From Haemonchus contortus (lineage: Eukaryota; Nematoda; Chromadorea; Rhabditida; Trichostrongylidae), in contig LS997563.1 of NCBI GenBank assembly GCA_000469685.2, positions 12,099,940 through 12,163,939 of the forward strand: a stretch of 64,000 nucleotides of DNA, given 5' to 3'. Shown here in pieces: positions 25,601 to 35,579 of this stretch (position 1 is the first letter of the stretch; each line of letters opens with the position of its first letter). The notes below the pieces were generated by a model. It was not told where the DNA came from. It did not search any database and saw nothing but the letters and a program-made list of their open reading frames with translations. Position numbers and translations under genes: made by a program.

Positions 25601-27217
25601 TCAATCGAAAATAATTCAAATGTTGATAACTCACTTCCAGAGATAAAGTGCAATACTGTTCTCTTGTTATGATGATCTGCTAAGCGTGACCTCTTACTGA
25701 CTTTTTCTCCGTGGCTCTGCCTCAGCGCTTTCTTGCGCAGCATGGTTGCGAAATACATGACCAAAATTTTCTCAAAACTTTTGGGACACCCTAATATTAA
25801 CACTCATAATTAACCACAAATGGCAGTCATGGCATTTGACACTCATACAAAACCACATTCACTCCGGCAACCTCGTTGTAAAAAGACTAATGAGAATATG
25901 ATATTTTCAAAGAAAAGTACCTGCAGCCCTGAGATCAAAATGGAATGTATTATGAATAGAATGAGCATAGCAGCAATCAATATCTAAAAGAAAGTATAGT
26001 GGCGTACAGTATAGTTCTTATGATTAATAGATGAAACAAAAAGAGACTACCACAGTATTCCCAACCTCTGCAAAACATTACATCCAGTGAAAAAAGATAA
26101 AGCATAAAGTTCTTGGCGTTAATCAATCCCATCTGAGGGATGCGCCCCCGCACTCGACTTCCATTCAGAGTCGTAGTGGCGAAATAAGTGCGTATGTGGC
26201 CAATACAATGACTTGCGGGGGCCAGCCGATGTAAGGTCAGTGCTTTCTATCCTCAGGGACGAGTCTGATACCAATACACCGACCTCTGAGGGATGGAAGG
26301 CTTGGTTGGCCTAGGCGGATATCGAGTTGAGATTCGAACCCGTGATCATGCGTGTGTGATGTGCACCACTTGCCACTACACCACCTTCGCCCATTTACCT
26401 TCAATGCTCTAAGGAATTCTCAGAAAAAAACTCCTGAGAAATCCGAGAAACTGAAAAGCATTGAAATTGCTTTGCGATCGATTCGAATTCGGCACTCTAG
26501 TAGGACAAACATTACCATAGCCACCCCACTACTTGTAATAGACATGCCCGTATTAAGGAAAACTGCAGGCTGGCAAGCCTACCCATGTGACGCATTCTCG
26601 ATGAGGCTAGATGTCAATGCTTGAACATGTCTTCAACGTTAGCACGACAGAATGTGTAGGACGTCTCCGGCATGTGCTAGGCCTCAACATTTTTCATTAT
26701 ATTTCTTCACCGATCTCCTTAAAAACGCTAGTTGAAGTCAGAAGTCGAATATGGAAGCTAGTGGATGAATGCGGATGCGAATGCGAACAAAAGTCGTTTG
26801 TTTTAATGTAGCACAACATTTGCCGTCCGTACACCTTACCAATGCACATAGATAGTATGTCCATTAGATTCTTTGATCCCACTCTACTACTCCTGCTACT
26901 TTAAAAGAAGGGGGTTGTAGCGCTCAAGCCCGGTGAACTCCCCGCACCTCGGGATTTGCAGCATTGGGTCATTGCAGCTATTTTCAGACAATACGGAACC
27001 AATTCTTTATCAACTAAAGAGAGAGGGGTAATATCCTAATGTAACGCTAAAAGTTTGATAATCCTACCTTGCAATTGATATGAAAGTACAAGCTGCCACA
27101 TCGTTTCAGTACGATAGATGACACGACCAACGAAACAAGTCCTGCCGAAGCTTGTGTCCCAACCAGCGCTCGAAAGCGTAAGTCTTTGACAAGCTCTGCT
27201 GTGTCAGAGCAATTCAT
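19692..27217 (-). CDS. Chemoreceptor GPCR R1 (Sra superfamily, srab-like)
   Basis: Seven exons on the - strand: A 27,217-27,068 (ATG), B 25,983-25,921, C 23,539-23,417, D 22,595-22,500, E 21,384-21,188, F 20,642-20,456, G 19,859-19,692 (TGA). All junctions are in phase and give 327 residues. Exon A (MNCSDTAELVKDLRFR, LYFHINCK) carries TM1, B is TM2 (ILIAAMLILFIIHSILISGL), C has YLTISDPCE then TM3, D has [13 protein letters not shown] has EDFSQRYAYC then TM5, F has LRENESVLRLLLPLDIF (TM6), G ends TM7 (LLWFIIRWSRR). The DPC and YC cysteines are placed to pair extracellularly. Such receptors act in chemosensory neurons through G proteins; the ligand is unknown. Intron A-B holds a SINE, B-C a mariner, and D-E a mariner remnant. 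The exon C acceptor (TTTCAAG) is non-standard but shared by all paralogs. Confidence 0.83.
21560..21960 (-). mobile_element. Mariner-family transposase 3' remnant
   Basis: On the - strand the frames read RSLKDWLAKRPHDEMDDLV, DVEVRIASKDRNLFAFGIR and VPSKWEAVLEVVGEY. These match the C-terminal tail of mariner-like transposases (F-x-x-GI-x-x-L-P-x-x-W, then G-x-Y). Upstream pieces (ELLGDGTVIQ, YWPTETPIN) are in other frames. No terminal repeats were recognised. It lies in the D-E intron of R1. Confidence 0.5.
22579..23718. repeat. Duplicated segment, R1 copy (about 1.14 kb)
   Basis: Near-identical to 38,668-39,806 (about ten differences by eye, including a one-base indel in an A run near 23,370). 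It covers part of exon D, the whole C-D intron, exon C and adjacent intron of R1. Identity drops sharply within exon D on the left, and ends abruptly after 'cccaaatcactcga' on the right. Confidence 0.93.
24517..25794 (-). mobile_element. Full-length but inactive mariner
   Basis: Terminal inverted repeats begin TTAGGGTGTCCCAAAAGTTT and continue TTGAGAAAATTT at both ends, flanked by TA (24,515-24,516 and 25,795-25,796). The length is 1,278 bp. The - strand holds a mariner DD34D transposase in three frames. The N-terminal frame ends at 25,444. 25,439-24,783 has PRSGRPRSTKT, the first Asp in AQDEKWVPY, and ends PPYSPDLSPCD. 24,874-24,593 continues DYHAFRSLEAY to YFWMNGISALPSRW. A TGAC tandem duplication (about 24,783) causes the second frameshift. 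The second catalytic Asp is replaced by Ser in LMSHARPHHA. It is clearly dead. It lies in the B-C intron of R1. Confidence 0.9.
26113..26395 (-). mobile_element. tRNA-derived SINE, copy 2
   Basis: Read on the - strand it starts with an A-box-like 'tagtggcaagtgg' and a clean B box 'acgggttcgaatctc', separated by tRNA-like spacing. The body follows ('ccaagccttccatccctc', 'agtcattgtattggccac', 'ctgaatggaagtcg') and it ends 'gattgattaacgccaag'. The length is about 285 bp. The head marks it as transcribed by RNA polymerase III in origin. It lies in the A-B intron of R1. Confidence 0.8.
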
Positions 27218-28327
27218 TGAAATCTAAACAGTTTTTCAAAACAGTACTGGAAACTGGCTTTACCATGATGGGCAACACGATCAGCATCGACGCGATAGAG
27301 ATTGCATAGTTTAATTCCCATCAGAAGTAGGAGAACCGAATGATTGTAGAGTCAAATGCAAATATTTTTGGATAGATCATAAAATGGTGAATGATGTAGT
27401 GATGTATAGAAAAACAGTGAAATAAATATAATATATTGAATCCAACAGACGAAAAGTTTGCTTATCTTAGGGCAGCGTTCTATTATTCGATTGGAACTTC
27501 TTGCAGTATTCACTGAGAGAAAGCATTTGAAGGGTAACTATGGATCCACCATGGGATTTAAGAAAGAATGAAGAATAGAAAACCCGTGGTAAGAAAGCAT
27601 AATGGATAAGTTATGATAGAAAAAGACAATAGAAAAAAAAGAAACATCATTAGCGGCTATTCATGCTAAATAATGGTGGGCGTCAGATTTTTTAATTACC
27701 ATGACGGTGAAAACAACTCATTATCCAAACGGCTTTCATTTGAAAAAAAAAGTTCAGGAACTATGCCAGAAACCCTTGGGCTTATAAATCTCAGTTTTGC
27801 AGACATAGACTGCAATTTCAAAGATTTACCTGTTGCTGCTTAAATAGAAGCAACGAATTAGCTTCATTCACTTCATTAGCAATCTTTATTTAATTTATAA
27901 TCGCCCCTTCCTAACAGAGCTGGTAGAGAGTTTCTAACTGAGATCTTCAAAATCCAATGGCTCCAGCCATACTTCGGCCTTGGCCAAAAAATTCAATATG
28001 TAACAAATTCGGCAATGCTTCATTAGATGTCCCGAATACATGATTAGTTGGAAAAAACTAAATTTTAAAAAAGTAAGTCTACTGAGTTTCCTTGTTTGTG
28101 AGCTTCACACGAAGTACTTAGAAATTGGGTTTATCAACAAGATCCCAAATTTAAAACGAATTGGGAAATTAACTGGTTTATTTATTTATTTATGTGTGCG
28201 CTAGTGAACGCGCGAAATCATAACAAATCGAGGTGCAGCAAAGTGGTCTGCCAGAGGTGTTTACAACTATAACAATAACAACGAGATTAAAAGAATATAA
28301 AATTTAAATGATTAAGTAAAACTCACT

Positions 28328-28350
28328 CCCCCCCCCCCCCCCCCCCCCCC
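28328..28350. repeat. C23 homopolymer
   Basis: Twenty-three consecutive C bases, i.e. a G-run on the - strand with G-quadruplex potential. The exact length is liable to sequencing error. Confidence 0.95.
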
Positions 28351-28599
28351 AAAATAAACCATGCCTGTGTGGGATGAAAAGAGACAGCCTAAACAAATTA
28401 TCATGAGGAACGCAAGCTATGCCAATCTAGCGAGTCGCGAACTGTTTCAAAATAGTGCAACAAATAAAAGATCAGCGAGCAACCTTGGCTGCGTCGAAGT
28501 ACAGCGCAAAGAATTACCTTCAGTGGTGTTGCAGTCATACTTCCAGACAAGGCCATGTTAGCTGTCAGTTTGAAAGTGATTTTCAGGATGATGGTGGAA

Positions 28600-29130
28600 A
28601 CAATGCCGCCTCTTCTAACCCTGCTGTTCAGGCTCATTGAGGGCTTTCCTTTGTTTTCTTCTTCTGAGCTGTACCATGCAATCATGAGATGATCTTGTTC
28701 CTCGTCTGTCACCCCCGATTTTCTGACGTTCTTCACCGTACAGAGTGGCTCCGGTCATCTGCGCATCTCTTACTCATATATTCAACCAGCCATTATTACT
28801 TGGTGCGGTTCCCTTGCGTTGCGAGCACTTGATCTTCACCCCTACACTTGGAAAGAATCCTTCATGTAGTTCAGAGAACTACCGGTCTGTTAGCATTCCA
28901 TCCTTGTTTTGCAGGCTATTTGAGAAAGTTCAAAAAGACCATTAAAGCAATCATTCGTCACTTAATAACGTCATTTCTAAGCATCAACACACGTTTGCTT
29001 CTGATCGCCCTATTGAAACAAACATAGTTGAGTGCCTAAATGACTGGACGGTAATGCTTGATAATAGAGGTTGTTGCGACGTCATTTAATTCGATCAAGC
29101 AAAAGTTTTTCGATAGAGTTCAGCAAGACT
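28600..29130 (+). pseudogene. Non-LTR retrotransposon RT remnant (Jockey/CR1-like)
   Basis: The frame 28,745-28,945 reads APVICASLTHIFNQPLLLGA, then FTPTLGKNPSCSSENYRSVS and IPSLFCRLFEKV, the box 1-2 region of a LINE reverse transcriptase. In a shifted frame, TNIVECLNDWTVMLDNRGC is followed by a stop at the position before the catalytic box A (FDQAKVFDRVQQDFL). It is broken by stops and frameshifts, and the C-terminal RT (YADD) is not found. It lies between R1 and psi-R4. Confidence 0.7.
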
Positions 29131-30107
29131 TCTTGATGGTTCGAAAGAACTCATTTGCTGTAGAACCCCCGCCTACTGTTTTTTACCGATTCCTTTTCAA
29201 TTCCTTACTTGTGTATAAGTACCTAAGTTCTTTATTTCGTTACACGTAGACTATATTGTGACATTCTCATGACCACTAATGGGCCTCGAGTGGCGGGTGA
29301 AGAATGTACTTTCTAAGATCAAACTCGGAAACGTATAGTAATGGAATTTTTCCAATTCTTCTCTTTCAGTTTTTCAGTTGGGTGTGATCAGGGCTGTTGA
29401 CTGGGATAGAAGTAGGGAATATTCGGAATTCACTTTATTTCATTCTAGGTGTGCGTGACCATTGAAGTAATCTAAGCTTCAATGCTATCTGATATGTGAT
29501 TATTTCATTCTGGGTGTGCGTGGCCACTGAAAGAATCTGAGCTTAATGTCATCTGATGTGTGATTCTTTAACGATCGGTCTTCTGGGAGTCGACGACAGA
29601 ATGCGAACGAGTTATCCATCCTGAAAAAACGGCATCACTGAATAACTGTATCTAAATGGTCAAATTGTTCCTCACTTACTGAAATAACTGACCATTCACA
29701 TACACAGACAACACCATTTATCGAAGAGGGAGACTGCAAACAACAGACAATGTAAGCAATTACATTATTGAAATGAAGTTTCCGGTCATGGTTAAAAATT
29801 TGCGTTCTCGGCCTTCACATACGCGTGCACGTTTTCCTTACAAGTTTGATTACCCATCGCTTCTGTAAAGTGATAGGCAATGGAGGGAACTTGTAGTTTT
29901 GAGTTGAAATTATCAAGAGCTCCTATCATGAGTGTTGTGAAAACGCATCTTGCTATGCCATATGTGTTGAAGCTTAAATGAATTGTGTGCCGATGCTGTA
30001 CTCACTACCAGTAGAGTGGTAGTAAAAAGTAAAGATAGAAGTCTGATTCGCAACAGAAATCAAGTTGTTTTGTGGAACCTTTTTACTGCGAACACGTTTT
30101 CTAGGAC

Positions 30108-30712
30108 CTACAGCGGGTGACCCAACACTTCGCCATAGGTACGGAAAGAGAAATCGTTGTCAGTTCCGTTTCGCTTCTTTATCATTGCATTCATTTCATC
30201 AGCTTTCAGTAGTCATGACCACCGGATTATAAACCATAGGAGAGTTGGCGACACAATAGTATAGAAAGAAAACATCTGAAAAAGCACATTCCAGTCAATG
30301 AGCGGTTTTTTTGTATCCCATATCAGGTAGGAAGAAAAGCCTTTTTCAGGCGAACACTTTATCACCAAAACTTCATGGCACCTCTCAAGCTCTTCATCTC
30401 GCCAGATGCTGTGAAAATTCTACATATGACTATATCGGTGTCTACAGTTGCCTCCTACACTTGCATGTCGCGTAATCTCCTTCCAATCCCTCGGTCCTCT
30501 AGTGGGAAGAATGCTCATGACCACCTTCCAAATGGAATCAAGTCGTAGGGACTGACATCAAACATGACCCCTGACTTCGTACACCATTTTGAACGAAAAG
30601 GACTCGAAAGTCTTCTATATATGCACTTACTAAAACACCTGTCGTGGAATCCAGTAGTGTTCGATAGGTGACAGATGTGAGCTGATCCCTGACTATAAGG
30701 TTTTAACAAAAG
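30108..30712 (-). pseudogene. Chemoreceptor remnant psi-R4 (exons F-G)
   Basis: The last-exon equivalent 30,275-30,108 reads MFSFYTIVSPTLLWFIIRWS and then TGA where the paralogs have CGA (Arg), so it is prematurely stopped. The frame otherwise continues to a stop at 30,108. Part of exon F is readable at about 30,712-30,640 (RDQLTSVTYRTLLDST). Exons A-E were not found, although intron-like homology to R3 (30,750-31,060 against 46,590-46,860) remains. This is a decayed tandem unit closest in flanking sequence to R3. Confidence 0.8.
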
Positions 30713-31264
30713 AAGATTTGCACAATGATGCATCACTTCATGGAAACAACCTGGATTTATTACCTTTGGCTAAGTTTGCTGCCCTCAGTGCAGCCTAGGA
30801 AACCTTTGAAAAGACCTCAGTGCTCGAGCAGTAGGATTCATGAGTTTAATTTTACTCATTATTTTGTTATATTTTGTGAGATACATCAAGATTGAACTAA
30901 GCCATGCCAGTGGACTTGACCAAAGTTGAAAATTACGTCATTACTGCAAGTGAAGGAAGCCTATAGCTTTGGCTTGACTATTTACCGGAAAGCTTGCCAT
31001 TGCTGCTTCCACCTCTCACTTCTGCAAACCCGCCATCGATTCGAAAAATTAATTCAAAGAATTGGATTACATCGATCTAAGAGAAAATGATCAACACTGT
31101 TGTAAACAATTTTTTGATGTTCATAGTATAGTAATTGTATAGCAGTAATTGATGCATATTCAGTGTCTGCTGGGATTTTCTCTTGGTGATATTTTGAGCT
31201 CACGTTATTGCCCTTAATTCTAACCTTAGCCGAAGAAACCAAAAAAGGACTTTCTATTGCTGAT

Positions 31265-31480
31265 ACAGATTCGTATTGGAGTATTGGATTCGTATAAGGC
31301 TCATGCAATGACTTGCGGTGGCCAACCTTTGTATAAATCAGCGATTTTTTCCATATGAGTCTGGCAGTGATTAACCGGGCCTTCAACCGATCGAAGGCTC
31401 AAAAATCCTAGATATGTAGCGATTCGGGATTCAAATCCATGACGGTGGGTATCAGATTACATGAGCGCAAAACAAGTCAT
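31265..31480 (-). mobile_element. tRNA-derived SINE, degenerate copy 3
   Basis: Contains 'catgcaatgacttgcggtgg' and 'tcgggattcaaatccatgac' (B box on the - strand: 'catggatttgaatcccg'), both in SINE order. The body is eroded and shorter than copy 2. Confidence 0.6.
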
Positions 31481-31962
31481 ATTCAGTTTCCCGAGACAGA
31501 AGAAGCAGCAAATGCTGAGGGCAACTTAAAGTTACATAGCATGAAAAACCATCGCTTCTACCATCACAACCCGCCGCTCGTTAATTTATTTTATTTGTGC
31601 AAATTCTATGGAGTGCCACAATCATTATTCAACTTCAATGCAATATTCGAAACCATTCGAGCAAGCGCGCATTGAACAACTCACAAATTCGCAGTTTGTG
31701 ATTATTATATCACGCGATGCAACGTAAAAAAACCATCAGCCATTAAATCACAACCCTATGGAACTCACTAACTGGCCAGAAAAAACCAAAATATTATACC
31801 TTGGTTTGAATAATCGGCATTTTCGATAGAATTCGAATGGCCATGAACTCAATGTAGTATACTCTAGAATGGATTCTGGATTTCATACCAACGAAAAACT
31901 AGACTTCCCCGCCACTGCAAAGAAATCTCTTTTGAAGCAGAAGGTAAAGTTGTTTAGAGCTA

Positions 31963-33548
31963 CAGTACCGGTCAGCGAAGTATTCGTTTTCACTTTTTCA
32001 AACATAACTTCCTCAAATGTCCATCTTTTCGCCTGACTTTTTCACAGTTAATGCATATCAACGAATGTGATACGCGAGCAATTTCTCAGCTGTCTAAGTG
32101 AATTATGAAATATTTTAAAAGAATTCACATCATTTTGTGTCCAAACACTATCATACCTGTAAAATCTTTAATCTGTCTGGATTTCTAATTTCTCAACGGA
32201 ACAGCTTGTATAATATCAATATAACAACTACGAATTAATACTTTGTCGCATAACCCCTGGCGTCAATGACCGCTTGACATCGGCGTGGCATGGACTCGAT
32301 GAGTTTGTCTATCTTTTCCTGTGGGATGTTCTCCCATGCTGTCTTCAGCTGAAGGAATTTTTCGTGCTCATTTCGAGCTCTGAGGCCTTTTACTTGATGC
32401 TCAAGTCTTTCCCATAGATGTTCGATGGGATTCAGACCGGGGGACTGCGACGGCCACGTCAGCAGAGAGACGTTGTTGTCGCGGAACCATTTGGTGAGCA
32501 GCTTCGATTTGTGTTTCGGGTCTCTGTCCTGTTGGAAAATGAAGCCACTGCGAGCAATATTGCGAACAAACGGCCAGATAACAGTCTCCATGATATTAAG
32601 ATACATCTTCGCATCCATCTCACCCTCAATCTGATGAACGGGACCAGCTCCTTTGCCACAGAAGCTGCCGTGAACCATCACCGAACCTCCACCACCCTTC
32701 ACGGTCGGCGGCTGGTAACTCGGATGGTATCTGGTGCCGTCAGGATGTCGCACAAACTTGATTCCATCCGTCCCGAACAGCAAAAACTTCGATTCATCGC
32801 TCCAGATGACCTTACGCCACTGCCGAACGGTCCAGTTCTTGTGAGCTTGAGCCCAGTCGAGACGCGCTTTGCGATTCTTGGCGGAAATCAGTGGTTTCTT
32901 TGCTGGACGTCGTCCAAACAAACCGGCCTCTCTCAGTCGACGTTGTACAATGCTCAAAGATGGGTTTGGTCCTTCGGGGGTCGATATTTCGCGAAGAATC
33001 TCGGCTGCAGTGAGACGCGGATCGTTCCTTGCAAGCGGCGCAATGTTCCTGTCCACAAGATGAGACGTCTTTCTCGCTGCTCTTGGGTGTTTTTTGACTT
33101 CTACCGACCCTGTGTCCTTATATTTCTTCCAAATCCTTTGAACACATCTAATTGTCACTCTTTGAATTTCTGAAACTTGCCTTGATGTTAAGCCTGCGTG
33201 GAAGCTCCGAATTATGGCATCAACTTGGTCTTGCCGCACGTTACGGATTCCGGTATGCCTTGCCATTGCCTTAATAACGTAGTGGGTGCATGGCGTGACT
33301 CAAAACATTAAGAACCACCCGAAATTTTTAATATAAAAACCCACCAGTTATAGAAGGTAGAAATGTGTGTTGGTGGGCGATTTGAAAATAAAGCGCCAGT
33401 TTCGCTTGGAAATGTGCTGCTGGGCCATTACAGCAGTATAATATTACTGACTGCCTAAGTTTTCTACTTGAGTTTCTAGCAGGAAGCTTGAATTTTGAGG
33501 AAGTTATGTTTGAAAAAGTGAAAACGAATACTTCACTGACCGGTACTG
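31963..33548 (-). mobile_element. Tc1-type transposon with intact transposase
   Basis: Inverted terminal repeats start CAGTACCGGTCAG(C/T)GAAG and stay matched for about 55 bases (to 'aacttcctcaaa') with one visible mismatch. TA target duplications lie at 31,961-31,962 and 33,549-33,550. The length is 1,586 bp and it holds one uninterrupted transposase frame. It is inserted between psi-R4 and R2. Confidence 0.93.
32235..33266 (-). CDS. Tc1 transposase (DD34E), 343 aa
   Basis: An uninterrupted 343-codon frame with usual Tc1 length. The N-terminus carries a paired-like helix-turn-helix (VDAIIRSFHAGLTSRQVSEI, CVQRIWKKY), a degenerate GRPR-like hinge (HPRAARKTS) and a second HTH (LTAAEILREI). The catalytic triad is Asp in VIWSDESKF, Asp in FQQDRDPKH, and Glu in SPGLNPIEHLWE, with 34 residues between the last two. 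The glycine-rich motif KGGGGSVMVHGSF is present. Departures from consensus are SPG for SPD and QQDR for QQDN. It cuts and pastes its own element at TA sites and may still be active. The antisense open frame is a shadow. Confidence 0.95.
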   Translation of the reverse strand: MARHTGIRNVRQDQVDAIIRSFHAGLTSRQVSEIQRVTIRCVQRIWKKYKDTGSVEVKKHPRAARKTSHLVDRNIAPLARNDPRLTAAEILREISTPEGPNPSLSIVQRRLREAGLFGRRPAKKPLISAKNRKARLDWAQAHKNWTVRQWRKVIWSDESKFLLFGTDGIKFVRHPDGTRYHPSYQPPTVKGGGGSVMVHGSFCGKGAGPVHQIEGEMDAKMYLNIMETVIWPFVRNIARSGFIFQQDRDPKHKSKLLTKWFRDNNVSLLTWPSQSPGLNPIEHLWERLEHQVKGLRARNEHEKFLQLKTAWENIPQEKIDKLIESMPRRCQAVIDARGYATKY

Positions 33549-34849
33549 TATGTTTGAAGCCCTCTCATCAGACAGCCCTCGAGTCCTCTTTGCTACTTAA
33601 AAAACTTACGTCTGACCAGTTTAAGTGTTCTCAAACCGCACGGAACATCGTAATATAAATCGGTTGGAGGCTGCTAAAAATTTTGCACGCAAATTGATTC
33701 TTCGCTGCCATAGTTCACCATACTCAGATATACCGGATTCTCTCGGAACCGTCTTCTAAGTTTCAAATGGCTCCCGTTCAGGAGGAGAATGAGGGATGTG
33801 ATAATGGCCAGCAAAGTGCTCCATGGCCAGGTTAACATTCGGGTGTAGTGATTTATTTCGTCCATCCATTATTTCTAGAGGAAACCATAGTGAGATCAAC
33901 TTCAGTATTGCTCATTTAGATCTCAGGTACAAATCCTCTGTAAATCGCGTTGGGTCGTGTTCAGCGTTCAACTAAAATTGACTTCTCCTCGAATCGACCC
34001 TCCCTCCTTAAATGTCCTTAAAGGCCATCTTCTTAAAGCCTTAATTATATTGAGCGTTTATGTGTGTATTTTTGTGATTCTGTTTCTGTTGCTATTTGGC
34101 AACCATGGAACAAATAATACCAATGATAATAATAACTAGGCATGAGGGAGTCATCAATCAAAAGCGTGAACCACTTTGAAGGTCGTCGAGTAACGGGAGA
34201 GTTGTGTACATGGTATCAAGTGGCTGACCTCTAGAATCGCAGCGTCAAAGAATGAGCTCCACATTAAAGGAAAAACGGGTGAAGCATGTGAAAAAAAATT
34301 AAGAAATGAAAGCGAAGCAAAAAAATTGGAAACAAACATTGTACATTCTATAGCCAGCTGCAGAGGATTGTGAGGGAAAAACACTACCAATTGATTCACA
34401 GCACAGCGAATCAAAAGATCAAAGGGTGTTTGTACAAACCGCAGACAAGATTGTAAATTAAGGAAAGAAAAAAAGGTTCATGAGGAAACTTTTAATCCGA
34501 TGTGGGTCATTAGAGCGTCAATCATCAGCCTGAGTAGCAGACCCAATGAGCTCAGCTTTACGCTAGTGATTTTTTTAACAATCACTTCAGGTACTGTATT
34601 CTTCTCAGTTGTCAGGATGGGAAGCACATTTCCATTTTAACCTATATATTCAGATATCAAAGCAAAATTTCACATGAGTATTGTTATTGAGGTGATATTA
34701 ATTAAATTAATGAAGAGAAGCAGTCGAGGAGCAGTCTTGGGTGAGGAGATTTAGATCGATGCAGCAGAAGAAATGAGAAATTGGAATGCGGCTACATATA
34801 CAACAAATATCTACAGGCGACAGAGCTATAAGCAGAAAAGCAGCTAGGG

Positions 34850-35095
34850 TAGAGGAAGTTGGGGTTCCCCAATGGCGTGAGAATAGAATCGCGGCTTGAT
34901 TCTCGTACGATCAACCAGAGTTTCCATTCCTCCAGGTTCATCCAATTGATACAAGACCCGTCTGGGAGGAAGAAGCACTTACTCGTTCTTCGCCTGGCCA
35001 CCGCAAGTCATTGTGTGGGCCACATACGCATTCAAAATGCCACTACGATTTTGAATAGAAGTTGAACGCAGGAACGCATCTCTCAGACGGGATTG
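34850..35095 (+). mobile_element. tRNA-derived SINE, copy 4
   Basis: In + orientation: 'caagacccgtctgggagg', 'gccaccgcaagtcattgtg', 'ggccacatacgcattc', and ending 'gacgggattgattaatgcc'. The head is eroded (a B-box relic near 'gagaatagaatcgcgg'). Confidence 0.6.
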
Positions 35096-35579
35096 ATTAA
35101 TGCCAAAGTTATCTTTAACCTTCTGAAGCCGTTTTTTTGTGCCTTATTTTTGAGTTTCACTACAACTTCACTTTGTTTCACTCCGGGCAGGCATTGGAAG
35201 GCTGAGCTCATCAATATCTAATCTGTGATTCCTTGCTGATCGTTGTTCTTGGCGCGACGACAAAATGAGAACGAAACATTCATCCCGGAACAACAACAAA
35301 ATCTAATATCAGCAACAGATACAGTGAAATTGTTCCTCACTTATTGAGTGAACTGAATAATTTCTATTCTTAAACAACATCCTTATATATCGAAAAATTC
35401 ATAGTCCTTAGCTATTGTGAACAACGTTAGCCTGAAGGTTTTTGTTGTAGTCGGGTATTTGTGCTGCTGAAACGAGTTTGAATTGCGTGTCGATGTACGC
35501 AATCTTGGGGAGTAGTATCTGTGAATCGCGGGAGATGGAAGTCTGATCCGCCACGGAAAGCAGACTGTTTCGTGCAATA

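Noticed and set aside
32418..33173. 251-codon + strand frame
   Set aside because: Antisense shadow of the Tc1 transposase.
33674..33865. 63-codon - strand frame with a hydrophobic segment (WSTLLAIITSLILLLNG)
   Set aside because: Looks like a possible TM exon, but no paralog or following exon was found.
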